64,000 nucleotides of DNA from Lingula anatina. Taxonomy: Eukaryota > Brachiopoda > Lingulata > Lingulida > Lingulidae. A program made the position numbers and the translations under genes. The stretch lies in assembly GCF_001039355.2 (NCBI RefSeq), contig NW_019775380.1:962740-1026739 (forward strand), given 5' to 3'. Of this stretch, positions 48,467 through 61,412 are shown piece after piece. The notes under the pieces were generated by a model. It saw nothing but the letters and a program-made list of their open reading frames with translations. It was not told the origin of the DNA and ran no database searches. How positions within the stretch are numbered: the first letter of the stretch is position 1; each line of letters begins with the position of its first letter.

Positions 48467-51400
48467 ATGGAGACGTTAGGTGACGAGAATAAACAGTTTT
48501 CACACAAAGAACTGCTTCAAGTTTTCGAACCAGCGTTTGTGAAGAATCTTATCCCGTCACATCTTTTGCCTTATCTCCCATTCCTCCGTGAATCTCTAAA
48601 CGAAATCCGGAGAGCAGAAAGGGACGTCTCAACACAAAAAGCGGTAACGGTGCTTTTCGAAAAGCTGCAGGCAGTGGATGAAGAGAAAGAACCAGGGTGG
48701 TTTCAAACATTTCTCGGTGCACTGAAATCAGCGGGTAATGCAAACGCACATTTAAATCAGAACATGAATTCTACAAGTAGCTTGTCTACATAAGATACAT
48801 GTACCAGTATTTGTGTTGATGGCATTGAGGGTATTGTAAGGGTTATCTCAATGTTTTCCAAAAAAATGTATGTAAGGCAGTAAATAAGTGGTTTTTGTCA
48901 AACGCTTACAGTATCCTTAAAAATGAGAGATACGGGGGGGATAAAGTGAGAATATAGCAGTTTTGTGTTTTTCAATCTTAATGTTTTGAATGTTTACTTT
49001 GATCTGCCGTTTATTATTGNCGTTGAGTGCCCGCTGGGTAACTTATAAACTGATTGGTTACTTCAGACACAAGTCCATTCCTCATGGTGGGCACTCCTAC
49101 TAACTCTCTGTTACCAAGCTCTAACAGATTACTGGCTTCAAAACAAAGGACATAAAAATTTGAACTGTAAGGTGTGAAGTATTACCTGAAGATACTTATA
49201 CAACATGGCTTAATTCCCATGTATGAATTTTATGAAACAATGGCTTCCTCTGATTAAATTAATGCTACATCATGTATGAAAGTTTTAAAAGTACTAATTT
49301 CATTTTCTCTATACTATGGTTACTGACGTCCAGTTGAGCATAATTGCTAAGCAGATTGTGTGATCTGGGTTTAGTCATGTACCATTATAAAAAGGATGAT
49401 CATTATGATATGGATTAACACTTTTTTATGTTGTAGGAAAAGAATCAGAGGAAGATGGAGAATATTCTGGATATGTTTGTGAAGGTGTGGAGAAGCTTAA
49501 CCTGACTGGCAGTTCAAGCAGTGGGAGTGACCACTCACCAGGACAACATCAAACTGCCCTAAAAGAGATGGACAGCAGTAATGTAGTAGACATGAGAGCT
49601 TCAGTGAGAGAAGCAGTGGAGGAGGGTTTGTCATACCCTGTGCAAGAGTCACCTCTAGGTAAAACTAATATACATATTATTTATTAGATTGCCATACATT
49701 ATTATAGAATAGGTAAAAATCAAAATTAAAAGACAGTGGGGTTGAAAGTAATACTGTAGAAAACCCTGTTATAATTGCTTTTTTGAAATGCAAGTAAAAC
49801 ATACAAACTGTTAGCATATTAGTAGTTATCATTACTTTTTAACACAGACACTGTAGATGAGGATATCAGTCAGGAAGCCCAAAACCTGGGAAGTTTGGAG
49901 GAATCTGAACCAGCAGAAGAGCCAGTTATAGAGGTTCCAAGTAATGATACAAGATCCTTTGAAGTTGAACCCCTCATACAAGCTCCAGCTCCAACTGTCT
50001 CAGATGATGAGACATTGTATAACAGTAAGCAGTAGCCGATTTTTTTTGTGAATCTCTCAATGCTGGAAAATGTGTATCACTGCTGGAAAAGTAAAACATT
50101 TATAAGATTATTTTAATAACGATAATTAATAGAGCTTTTTTGGGTGGAAACAGATTAGCAGGTTTTTGAGGTGAGGTCACAAACTTTTTGTTTTGATTTG
50201 ATTTATTTTAAAATGATTCATGTTATTGTAGGAACAGCAGATGAAACACTATCCAGTTCTGAGACTTCAGATTTAGAGTTAAGGAACTATCAGAAAGAGC
50301 TGGCCCAGCCAGGCCTTGAGGGGAAGAATATTATTGTATGTGCTCCTACTGGGAGTGGGAAAACTCGTGTGGCACTCGAGATTACCAAGGTTTGTCAAAC
50401 CTATATCGTTCTCTCTCTATATATATATAATGTCAAAGATGATACAAAAAAAAATATTTCTTCATTTTAAATTTAACTTTAAATACTAACATCCATGGAC
50501 CGTATTAAAACTTTTTGTGGCATGGATCCAGTTGTGGACAATTTTACCAAGGCCCTTTGGAAGCTTGTGGTGGCCAAATCATGTTTCACATAAAGCACTT
50601 GAATCATGAATGTTATTGATGTTCTTCATATTTTTTTCTTCAAAATACAGGAACATCTAGATAAAGCAGACAGAGGACGGAGAAAAGTTGTATTTCTTGT
50701 CAACCAAGTGGAACTTATGGAACAGCAGTTAGCAGTGTTCAAGAAAAACCTCACTGGCTACCGCACCATTGGTTTGAGTGGAAATGTAGATACAAAAGTA
50801 CCCTTGAGTGAGCTTCTGCCAAAGAATGACGTTATTGTTTTAACAGCACAGATTCTGCTTGATCAGTTGAGAGATAATTTATTAAAGATTCATGATTTTT
50901 CTCTCATGATATACGATGAATGTCACCATACCAAGAAAGGTCATCCATACAACAATATTATGGCCTTCTACATTGACCAGAAACTAGACTCACCAGTCGC
51001 TGACTGGCACCCTTCAGCAATCCAGGAAAGGTTGCCCCAGGTAAATTTTAGTCAACAACTATTTTTATGTTTTTGTCAAATATTTTTGCCAATTAATTTG
51101 AAGATAATGTATGCCAATCACATGTTTTTCAGTTGATAGACAAAATGGCTAGAGAAGATGAATCATACATATATGAGATTATATTTACTAGTAATAGAGT
51201 TCTACTAAACAAACTTGTGGACGTTACAGTGTATGTTACAGAGTAATTTTTAAATTGTAATTGAAATAATATTATGATTTGATAGGTTGTTGGGCTTACA
51301 GCCTCTTTGGGTGTTGGGAAGGCTAATAATAATGAAACAGCAATAGAACACATTCTGAAATTGTGTGCTAACTTAGATACAGAGGAGTTGTCTACAGTTG

Positions 51401-54400
51401 TACAACATGAGAATGAAATGCTGCAGTACGTGAATGTACCCAAGTCAGGTGACTTTAACCATTTCTTTCCATTTTTTATTATAATTCGGCTAGAATAAGA
51501 ACTATGTATAACTCTTTTACTGGAACTTACATTAGCAACCGACCGACGTTGCAGGCTCAACTTGAGATCTTTAACAAGGTAAATGACCTGGATGGACTGG
51601 TCACCTGATCTTTTGTCAAAGGACTAGGAATTGTAAGTCTACAGTGCCCCTTTCCAAATGTACAAGAGTTTAAACCTGAGGCCCTCTTTCTTGTTCAGTT
51701 TTGGATTTTCAACCTGTTCCCAAATAGCTTCTAAATTGATGGCACATTTGCTTCAGTTTGCCTACTGATCAAGAATGGTTAAGTCAAGAGATGTGATCTA
51801 TCGTGTGACCAGTGGTTTTGGTGTGTCGTAAATTGAGAAGTTTTGCAGTTAATTTCTACTGGGTCTTCTTTGGTTGTGTAACTCATTCTGTTAAAGCTTG
51901 TTATGTTTCTGATCAGTCTGTACATAGCACCACATACAGCACCATACACAATTTTGAATTTTTTTTTCAGAGATTGTCTTTAACTTTTTTCAAGTTTTCC
52001 TCTGAGTGTACAGTATTTGCAGGTTTGAATGATTTTGGGTATCAATATGATTTAAATGGTGTTTCAGTTTGTCAGATAGTCCAACTGTTTATGGAATGGT
52101 TACTTGTATGTTACAGTTATTCCCAGGGTTAGTGGATAGACTTTTTGAGAGCAATCACATCGAGAAGAGCCGCGGTCTAGCAAGGCCGAAACCTAAATAT
52201 GGCAGACCTACATGAAAGGAAGACCGCTAATCCTGTAATGGTCTCTCTGCCTCTCTTCTCACACGCCTCCCCATGGGTTGTTTCTGCAGGGGCACAGTAA
52301 TTAAATCTCGGCTCAATTCAACCGGTCGAGGTACAACGTGTGGGAAGGCGTGTGAGAGGCGAGATGTGAGATGGGACTGCCCATAGAGCACTCAATTGTC
52401 AACAGATACATGTAAAGTGGTTACAGTAATGTGCCATGAATTTCGAACGGCTCTTAAGTTCGAACGATCTTAAAATTGGCCGTCTGGAGTTTTTTAAGGA
52501 CCATGGATTTCGGCCAGTGAGCAATTTTGCGCGATCTCGATTTCATGAATTTCGTACACCTTAAAATGGGCCATCGGGCTATTTCTGTGCTCATAAAGAT
52601 CTAATAGTCGGCAATGTTGCCCTAGCGTACCTTTACCTGAGTGCTACGTGTGCAGCCCAAGGTGCAAGATAACGATCGGTACTGTTAGCTTAGGACACTA
52701 AACAACACTGTCATCACCATTCATGCAGATAACAGGAGAATCAATTACTGTCGGGCTGTTGTTTCTTTACCGCAGTGCTCGGTGTGAGATAGCGATCGGT
52801 AGTTTTGCTGAGGCGCACAATAGCATTGTTAACAGTAGAGACTTCAGTAACAGAACAAAAGAAGCAATATTAAGAGCTGCAATAAAGATTACCATTATTG
52901 CTTTCTTGTCTCACTCAGATCGTTCACGATCTCCCGCTGACGATCTTCCGCTAATGAAGTCCCTTGAAATGTACAAATGAAATGAAAATATTTTAAAAAA
53001 TTATAAATTTCAATGGGGAGGGAGGGTTGAGAACAATCGATAACGATCTTCCGCTGACGCTCTTTCGCGAACGTACTCCCGTATGCTGTCTAAGGGTAGA
53101 CTCTTTCTCTCAGCATTCTCTAACAACGCATAGAGAGCAAGGTCTGGTGGTATACATGATCAGCAGGGGCAGACAGAAGCTGTCTTCTGGGTCTTCCAGA
53201 AGAGGGTCAGACTTTGTAAAGTTTACGTCTAATTTTTTTCTGTCAGAAGACAGTCAAAATTGGAGGATGGATCAATATAGATAATTTGGAAGACCGTCAT
53301 AAATATCTCTGGATCTGCCCATAATCATTGCAGTGACATCATATGAGGTAATAGTTTCAGATTCATTTAGTTTATACCCTTTTATTATGTTGAAAAAATC
53401 TTATGTTCTTGATATGGTGGGGTGATTTACCTCCTATTGGATCTAGAATTGGCGTACTTGGCCAGATTATAAGTCACTAAATTAACATTACTTACAACTG
53501 ACCTCAGGGGGATTACCTCAGGTTTATGGATTTTAGGGATTTCAAAGAAAGCTGGTACTGTTGGTTCCTAGTCTGAGTCCAATTTCCTCTTCACTTCGAA
53601 GGTTATGAATTTCTCCTTATTAAGTTTACTGGCTTAAATTTTGTCATTTGTTGTATGTATTTATTGGTGGGATTGTACGTAGCCTAGTGGATTTTATGTT
53701 TTACTATCAGTAAGGAGATTGTTTCCCTTGCTGTGATAGTCTGACTTGTTTGATAGATCTATACATTTTCCTTGATCTGTTGGAATGATTACAATGTTTT
53801 CATCCTGGCTTAGATTGTCCGCCTTCCTGAAGGCATGACCAGCTAATTTCCCAACAAAAGAGGAGTGCGCTAGGGTTATATCATATCCCAAGATCTTTTA
53901 AACTTATACTCCAAAATGATCCTGAGAGATCTCGAGGATCATTCAGAATGAGTCATGGTCAATGGTGTCCAGATAAACAATCTTTGCTATGCCAAGGATA
54001 CAGTTCTAACTTATTAGAGTTAGGGTCTCCAAAATCTTTTTGATGCTACTGTTGCCTCCAGTGAACATCTTGGACTACGTACTTGTCAACAGCAAGAAAA
54101 CAAACACCATGGTGGTTTCAAAGTCAGAGGTTGCACTACTTTGCATATTGCTATATGGGAACACTCCCATTGTCTAGGTCTCTTCATTCAAGTATCTATG
54201 GACCCTAGTGACTTCCAACGCCTGTTGCAAGACAAATCTGAAGAAGGATTGGTCATGCAAAAAATGCACTCTCCTGTGTCTGGTCAACTCTTTTGCATGA
54301 TATGGCTGCAACTTGGGCTATTCCATCAGAAGAGGAATTGAAGAAACTCAGCCTTAGTGGTAGAATACCTGGCCAAGGCAGACAATGAAAGACCTTCCTT

Positions 54401-57400
54401 GACAATTTTGAATTGTCAACAAGACACCTTTGTTCTATGGCGAGAAACAGAAACCTTTGGCAAAATATCAACATTTGTCAAACATTGCATGGGTGATAGC
54501 ACATGAAGAAGAAGATTGTTAAGATCCTTTATTTCTTTTTGCCTTTGGGATATTAGCATGGGGTAGCTTTGTGTTGCAGATAGTTTTTGTTCCCTTTCAT
54601 GGATAACTGATCTGCTTGTGATTATTCCTAGCCATATGACAACAGTTCAGATGACCAGTCCATCCAGGTCACTTACCTAGTGAAAGGTCTTAGGTTGAGG
54701 CTGCAACTTTAGTTAATTACTAATTTTAGTTCCAGTATCAGAGTTATACAGAGTTAATTCTCATTCTAAGACTGCATTCCCACAGATTTAGATTGATCCA
54801 TCTGGATCAACCTAACTCCCTGGGGGTTCATGCTAAATTGCTGTCAGCCAAGCGTGCATGAAAGTTAATTACCCCCTTACAGCTTTTAATAGGCGAGGCA
54901 GACATTTAAGCTGGCTAAGCCGACAGCAATCTAGTGAGACTCCCCAGGGGGATAGATCAAATTAAATATATGTGGGAATGCAGTCTAATTCTAGTAGATG
55001 ACTTAAGACATTCAGTCATCTATATACAATGTATTATTGAGAATTTAAAAAAATTCAAATGAATAAATCCTGGTGCTTACATGTAAACTAGTAAACTACT
55101 CAAATTAATTATTTTATCTCATTCAAAAGCACTGATGTTTTATATATTGGTGAGGAATTTAAAAAACGAATACTGTTTTGTTACATTTCACAGATATTGT
55201 TCCTGTTGGTGAAAGAGCCATGGATCCTTTCAAAGATATCATAACTGGAATAATGGAAGAAATTGAAAATAAAATTAAGGATCTGCATGGTAAGTTGCAG
55301 TACAGCTTTATACATTTTAAGGCCATTTAAATTAAAGATTGCAGGCAGTACATTAACAAAAGTATAACAGCATTTGCATTAAAATGTAGTGACATGATGT
55401 AAATTTTTCTCCTATATTGTTGCTTAAAAAATCCAGCATCAACATTTTAGGTCAGCATCAACTGAAAGAGAGAAGTGCAACAGATTTAGATCCCCCTGCT
55501 GATAAAGGAAAAGGCCCCTATACTCAGTGGGTCCATTCACTGAAGAAAAAAATTGCAGTTATTGATGAGCAGAAAATACGGTGGAGTTGTTTTGCATGCT
55601 GGACAAATCTTTTGGTACTAGTATTGGTTAACTGTTCAGAATAGTAATAAATTAACATCCACTAATACATGATTTCTTTTTTTAATGAAATTTAGGTGAA
55701 ATTAAAATAAATGCTGGTAGTTAAATTTTCATTTTGAAAATATTGAATTAGATTACTAGCAAAAGCATGTTTTAGAAATAAAATATAACTTTTCTTTGTT
55801 TAAAATTAGATTAAATTAAGATTCAGGGCTCGACACTGCATGTTGCCTTTCTGCCTGTCCCAGATAGATAGGAATTCAGTTTGGATAGGTGAAGTTGCAG
55901 GGTGGGCTGTCTGACTGACAAATCATAGTATTTGAGAACAGAAATTTTGAAAACAAATAATTTTCATTATATGCTAATGTCTCCTTGGGCTTCCATTTGT
56001 ATATGAATAGTGCCAGCCAGTTACAGGTGCTATAAATAGATACTGTGCTTTCACTTCAAAGCACATGCTCACAGCATTATCGATTGAGTGACATCATACT
56101 GTAAGCTGAGGTGATCATTTTTATAGCTTGCAAGGTCACTGCATTGCTCAAGTGCACTTTTCAGAAAGTTGGAAGTTGTGTTTTAGAGTTGTTTTCAAAT
56201 GTCAATTTTATGCTGTTTTATGATTAAAACAATGTAAAACCACACTTCTGTGGAAGATTAAATCTTCAGGAGTTTACTGGTATGGAAAACAAACTTTTCA
56301 TCTGAGAATAAACCCACTTTATTAGGGTGCATTTTCCAGGCCCAGATGGAACATCGTGGTAATTTATCCATTCTAGATTACACATATTAATTTACAAAGT
56401 TTACAGAAGAGAGACAGTATGAATGGAAAAATTATCGATTTTGTTGGACAGGTTGGATTCTAAGTTGAACAGGTCAAATTTTTGACTACCTGGTCATAAA
56501 AGTTAGAGTCGAGTCCTGAAATTGCAAATAACTGTGCACTTTACCACTGACTAACACTAGAAGTCTATCACTTTTTAGTTTTAATGGTAATGGTAAAAAA
56601 ATGATACATGTAAAATGGCCCAAGTAGGTTTCATGTGTGAGATAATACACTATCCCCCTGAGTGATACATGCCAGAAGATCTTGAGCATTATTGAGAGAC
56701 GTCAATTAAGGCATATATCAAGAGAGGGTGGCAATATATTACTTGACATTCATACTGAGAGAAAGAACTTGCATCTCACTGAAAAACATCCCTGAAACCA
56801 AATCATATGTCTCTAGGTGTGTATTAGGTTTTATTTCAGAGGCAATACATACTTAGGCATTTTTTCATTGATCTTTGATTTCAGACATATCATGAGGCCC
56901 TATTGATAAATGAAGACAGCAGAACAATAGATGCACTTGATTACATCAGAAGCGAAAATTCAAAGAGATCCACCCATAGAAATTTAGATATTGATAACTG
57001 GCTTCAGCAGTTATTTCAAGGTAATTGTTTGATATTACCTGAGGACCCTTTCAAGTAAAAATATATGTGAAAAATATCAGTCTATATTAAGTCACTTACC
57101 CTGATAAAGATCAAAGACAAACCATTATTGATAAATTGTTCATTATTCTATTTACAAAGTTTTCAAAATATCTTCTGTACATGAATGTCAACTGCAAGTC
57201 AAAGTAATTATCTGTAGCAGCAGCATTATGAAGAAAAAACAAATGTCCCAGCAATTAAAGCATAGACTGTGAACACCAATCTTGTGTCATTACATTGAAT
57301 GCAGAAAAACAAATGTTCATATTATGTGGTGGGGTTACCATAACTCGATCGCTACACTACATGAGTAAGCCTTACTTCATGCAGTGTATTGTAATACATA

Positions 57401-59218
57401 CCATTTTTAGAAATGAGCCTTATGTAAATTGTTACTTCTCATCTCATTTGATTTACTTTTTTTAAATGCTATTTCAGCCTATGTATTTCTTTGGTGCTTA
57501 TTATTGATTTGCTTATTTTACAAATGTGAAGTAGTAAATTGAATAGTATTAAGAAGAATTTTTCTTACACATTTTTCTGACTGTTGCAGAAAAGGAGCCA
57601 ACCATCAGTGAATTTGCTGCAAATGATACTTTCAAAAATCCCAAACTTGTGAAACTTGAGGATATGCTCCGTAAAGCATATGAAGAAAAACCAGACTCCA
57701 GGGGTATAGTGTTCTGTAAGACACGAGCACTTACTGAAACCTTAAAAAACTGGATGTTAGAAACAGAAAGTCTGAAAGCATTGAACCCTAAATGCTTAGT
57801 AGGAACAAATGCAGCAGTTGATAAAAAAGGTAAGAAAATTATCAATGGTGAAGATGGATCCCAAGGGAGGGGTGTCATAACTATCACATGCCTTGCCTTT
57901 AACATATGAATATCCTTCCTTTCTCCCCCCCCTCCCCCAAAAGGAGACACATTATTTTTTAAAAAATGCTCTCAAATGTTACATGTATTGAACATATACT
58001 CATTGTACATACTTCATTAGATTGAATTATGAAAAAGTCATTTAACAGACAAATTTGTGTATTCTAGGAATGACTTCAAGCCAGCAAGTGGACGTCTTAA
58101 GCTACTTTAAAGGTGGAAAAGTAAAACTTCTCATAGCAACAAGTGTGGCTGAAGAAGGTTTAGACATCAAGCAGTGTAACTTGGTTATCAGATACGACTA
58201 TGTCACCAATGAAATAGCCATGGTGCAGGCAAGGGGTAGGTTATATTTCAAAACTTTTTTGCAGTGAAATTCTTCTAAATCAATGTAGTTGACACAAATT
58301 CAACCTCAAGGGCAACATCTTTATGCAGAGAAAATTGTTCTTTGTCTGCTGGTTCTGAAAATCTAATACATATAAATGTGATGTGCAAATTTTATGTTTG
58401 GTATATGATATTAAGAAATAGTACAACCTTTAATTCCATGCATTGCCTGATATGAGTGCCATTACTTCTTTAGATCTGAATAGTTCCTATTTTCTTTACC
58501 AATTGTTTAAAAAACTTCATTAAAAACATAGTTACCACAGTTTATCTCTATCAGTCTCAACTATGGTAGCCTTAGTGAACAATGATTACTAAAGTTGTAC
58601 ATACTGACAATTGTAGGCCGAGGAAGAGCAGAAGATAGCCAGTATGTTCTCATAGCAGGTGGGAGGGGCACTGCTGAAAAAGAAGAATTGAATGTTATTA
58701 GGGAATCAATGATGAAGAAAGCTATTTGTGCAGTCAAACAAATGAGTCCTCAGGAGTTCAAAGACAAGGTCCGCAGGCTTCAGGAAGAAGTAAAAGATGA
58801 GCGTATGATGCGGAAAACTGCTCAGAGTGGAGCAGCAGCAGAAGATGAACATGAGCTCCAATGTTTGAAGTGTGATGTCTTTGCATGTTTATCTTCTGAT
58901 ATCCGTGTCATTGAAAAATCCAATCATGTAGTGGTTGATGAAGAATTCATGACAAGAGTGGAAGTCAAGCCTCACCCAAATAGCCAGAGATATGGGAATA
59001 TGGAAAAAACCGGCAAACTGCACTGCACAAAATGTGACAGTGCTTGGGGAATTCAGTGTTTGTACAAACGTATGGCATTTCCAGTTCTGAAACTAGAAAG
59101 TTTCTTGCTGGAGGATAAGAATAGAGACATAAAAATGGAAAATAAGTGGAAGGATGTGCCATTTAAAGTGCGGAAATTCACTTCTGAGGACTGGAAGAAG
59201 ATTGCAGCCAGGCAGTAG
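48467..59218 (+). CDS. RIG-I-like receptor: single CARD, DECH RNA helicase, C-terminal regulatory domain
   Basis: Twelve exons: 48467-48734, 49437-49658, 49848-50024, 50232-50389, 50651-51040, 51286-51448, 55194-55289, 55451-55614, 56885-57020, 57590-57829, 58068-58235 and 58617-59218, giving 927 aa. Exon 1 encodes a CARD (key stretch LNEIRRAE...[16 protein letters not shown], like a RIG-I CARD). Exons 2-3 encode an acidic Ser/Glu-rich linker with no visible second CARD. Helicase motifs follow: I APTGSGKT (Lys266), Ia [14 protein letters not shown] (364-367), [37 protein letters not shown] (725-731). The regulatory domain keeps the zinc cysteines Cys810/813 and Cys864/867, plus KPHP and KWKD, regions where human RIG-I contacts 5'-triphosphate RNA. 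Such proteins sense viral double-stranded RNA in the cytosol and signal through CARD-CARD contact with MAVS. RIG-I versus MDA5 orthology is not assignable by eye. A partial second locus follows downstream. Confidence 0.93.
49020..49020. other. Undetermined base, probable assembly gap
   Basis: A single 'n' in RLR intron 1. Two other such bases (42466, 62763) coincide with duplicated sequence, so intron length here may be wrong. Confidence 0.9.
52148..52372. mobile_element. Family C MITE in RLR intron 6
   Basis: Contains CCTAAATATGGCAGACCTACATGAAAGGAAGACC-type text shared with 14164-14432 and 20008-20205 (shortest shared word ATATGGC.GAC.TACATGAAA). An inverted pair is present: CCTCTCTTCTCACACGCCTCC with GGAAGGCGTGTGAGAGGCG. 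The outer ends are too diverged to place exactly. Confidence 0.6.
52425..53290. mobile_element. Possible degraded DNA transposon, unclassified
   Basis: Begins CAGTAATGTGCCATGAATTTCGAACGG, which looks like the end of a Tigger/pogo-type element (CAGT plus 'CGAA'-rich bases). Two diverged copies of an AGATA(A/G)CGATCGGTA segment lie at about 52666 and 52787, and two of GATCTTCCGCT near 52941 and 53046. No matching right terminus or intact transposase is seen. Base composition is noticeably less AT-rich than around it. Confidence 0.3.
53840..54300 (+). mobile_element. Decayed non-LTR retrotransposon reverse transcriptase fragment
   Basis: In forward translation with frame breaks, hallmark blocks appear in the right order: FPTKRGVR(stop)[12 protein letters not shown] (the 'GVRQGC.LSP.LFNLY' block) near 53852-53910; then [17 protein letters not shown], a mutated YADD box, near 53958-54008; then [12 protein letters not shown] near 54088-54123; then RRIGHAKNA near 54243-54270. 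Stops and frameshifts show it is dead. It sits in RLR intron 6. Confidence 0.7.
54770..54985. mobile_element. PIF/Harbinger-like MITE, 216 bp
   Basis: A perfect 15-bp terminal inverted repeat, GACTGCATTCCCACA, is flanked by TAA on both sides (54767-54769 and 54986-54988). Interior words TAACTCCCTGGGG and CCCCAGGGGGATAG also pair. The end resembles that of the 20910-21157 element. It lies in RLR intron 6. Confidence 0.85.
55824..56518. mobile_element. hAT-like non-autonomous element, about 695 bp
   Basis: Left end CAGGGCTCGACACT and right end (reverse complement) CAGGACTCGACTCT form an imperfect terminal inverted repeat starting with CAG, as in hAT elements. No intact transposase is seen and no clean 8-bp target duplication could be read. 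It lies in RLR intron 8. Confidence 0.5.
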
Positions 59219-60009
59219 ATACCTAGTTGGTAGCTTTTTTGTTAAAACAATACATACTGACCAAATTTATTATGAGCTTCAGTTCTGATGGATGTCACTT
59301 AACAATTCTTCATTATTAAACCCACATGTGTGTACACTTATTAAAATGTAAAAATGAAAAATCCGATCTGTGTCATCTGTGATACTCAGGCTAATTAATA
59401 TTACCAACTGGCAAAGAAGGAAATTGGGACAGTAACTTTCTTTCAATATGAAAATGATCAATGCATGCAAATGTAGTCCATGATAACTCATAATACACCA
59501 ACAGATAAACTGACATTTGTGCTGACTGTATTGATACATAATCACTGCTGCAGTAGTATATTTGTTTCACAAAAAGATCTATAATTTTTTCAAAATTGAA
59601 TTTTACATTTTAGTCAATGAATACAATCAAAGACAATTGTCCCACTTATTTAACAGGGATGATGGAAGCTAGGTTAACCTTGCTGAGGATGTGGGACAAT
59701 TTGTTAGAATAATTCTCATGAGGGGTAAGGGAGGCCTTGGTTCACCGACCTTCACATTTCTCACCAGTATCCGTAGTGACATATAATGGACATTGAAAGT
59801 CCTGACCAATGGCTGGTGAATAGACAGAAAGCTTGACTGACTTTCAGAATAATTATGTACAATGCAAATAAGGTTAAGACTTAATGAATAACACATACAT
59901 GTATTTTGTGTTGTGAAAATTTAAATTCTGTAAATTGCTTTGGATCCAAGAACAGCCAGTATTACATGCCTGAATTTGAACTGAACTGTGTATGACATTA
60001 AACAAGAGA
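59219..60009. other. RLR 3' UTR and spacer, no gene seen
   Basis: AT-rich. A variant poly(A) signal ATTAAA at about 59315-59320 may end the RLR transcript. No exon or repeat is recognised up to the start of the duplicated block. Confidence 0.4.
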
Positions 60010-61412
60010 AAAAGAAGCTTCTTAATTGTCTTACCAATGTGAGAAAGGTGTAGAAGTCATTTTGACAGATATGATCAAGTTCTTGTATCTAGGCTTTGAG
60101 GGAGGTAAGAACAGTGTTTAGAGCTTAGCTGAAAATCGTATTGTGTACATAATTCTTATAGAGAAATAATTTTTGAATAAATTGTACACTCAACAAAAAT
60201 ATTAGTTCTGAGCCTTCAGTCTTGTATATTGAATCAGTCTTTTTTTTCTTTTTCTGGTTTTCAAATTCCCTCTGCCACACCACAAGGTCCCTGAACTTGT
60301 AAAAGGTATTATTTTGATCTTTTATATATAAAAGAAAGTATATTTAGTTATTTTTGTTTTATAGGTGTCTGCTGCCCAAGGGGAAGACCCAGGATGTTGT
60401 GGTTTCCGAGGTTACATGTACACAGGTTTGGCCAACATCTGTGAGAGAGAGCTGGTTACGTGGAAGGACCTGATGGTTCCATTAATCAAATATGCCTAGT
60501 GATGGCAAGAATAAGAGCTGGGAGAGGCTGAAAGACAGAAGTACCACACAACATATTTCTCTCCAGAGGATGACTGGAGAATTTGAGTAAAAATTATAAA
60601 AAAGTTATAGTTCATTTTGTAAATATTTTCATCAGTTGTGGTAAAATTAGTTACTGTGTTGTATTTTCTATGAGGCTACCCACATTCTCTGCAAAAGGTT
60701 ACTAATTATACACAAACACCAAAATATTACAGATTAATAACTACGTAATAGTTGTAACTGTATGTAAAGAAACTTAGATGGGAGCTGAATATGTTGAAAG
60801 TGTGCTTGCTTTATGATCTCATTTGTGTGGTCCAAATCTTTTATTTATTTTTCCAGATATTACTCAACCCATCCTCAGTTTGACTCGTTACATCACCAAG
60901 AGCCAGGTATATATGTAAATAGCAGAACAGACAGGTGAATACTGGCCTGTGGGAGGACATCTGAAATGACTTGTATGATGCATTTTTCCATTCTTTGGAC
61001 CTTTTATTATGAGATATTTTCATGATATCATTCAGTAAAGGTATTGAGGGGAACAATACGAAATTAAGGGTTGAAAATAAATACAACTGTGTATAAACAT
61101 TGCAAAAAGTGAAAGTATGGATTTTTTTCTTTAAGAATTGTTTCATTCATTAATGTTCTGGGTTGCAGACTTCCTTACCAAGATCTGTTTAATTTGGTTA
61201 ATTGAAGCATTTTTATGTACAGACACAGATGTTATTTATTGTTATTTAAATCAAGCCTTGTTTTCAGGTAATTATGAGAATTGAACCATTTTTGAGTCAT
61301 TGGGCATAGGATGGCAGCTGTTGTGAATCTTCCCAATTAAAAGAAATGTTGAAGAAAATCCCTCAGAAAACCTTAGTGAAGTATTATCCCAGATGCTCAA
61401 AGAAGTTAATCA
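60010..61412 (+). pseudogene. Truncated V-ATPase subunit B pseudogene (exons 9, 10, 11 and 14)
   Basis: Recognisable decayed copies of exon 9 (about 60020-60108, still ending in a GTAAGA donor), exon 10 (about 60365-60515, with stop codons and indels), exon 11 (about 60857-60934) and exon 14 (about 61269-61412) appear in order with remnants of the introns between them. Exons 12 and 13 are missing. Exon 14 has lost its opening frame: the ENRTIF region reads through a changed codon to a TGA. The presence of introns shows DNA-level duplication, not a retrocopy. It forms the left end of the segmental duplication that also carries the second RLR start. Confidence 0.9.

Noticed and set aside
49437-50024. 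A second CARD in the RIG-I-like receptor
   Set aside because: The two exons encode Ser/Glu/Asp-rich low-complexity sequence without the hydrophobic helix pattern of a CARD.
55570-55644. Ending RLR exon 8 at AAAATACG|GTGGAG
   Set aside because: The frame and family alignment need the residues up to CWTNLL, which then join TYHEALLIN without a gap. The donor at 55615 was chosen instead.
57549-57950. 133-codon minus-strand frame
   Set aside because: It is the antisense shadow of RLR exon 10, which carries helicase motif IV on the plus strand.
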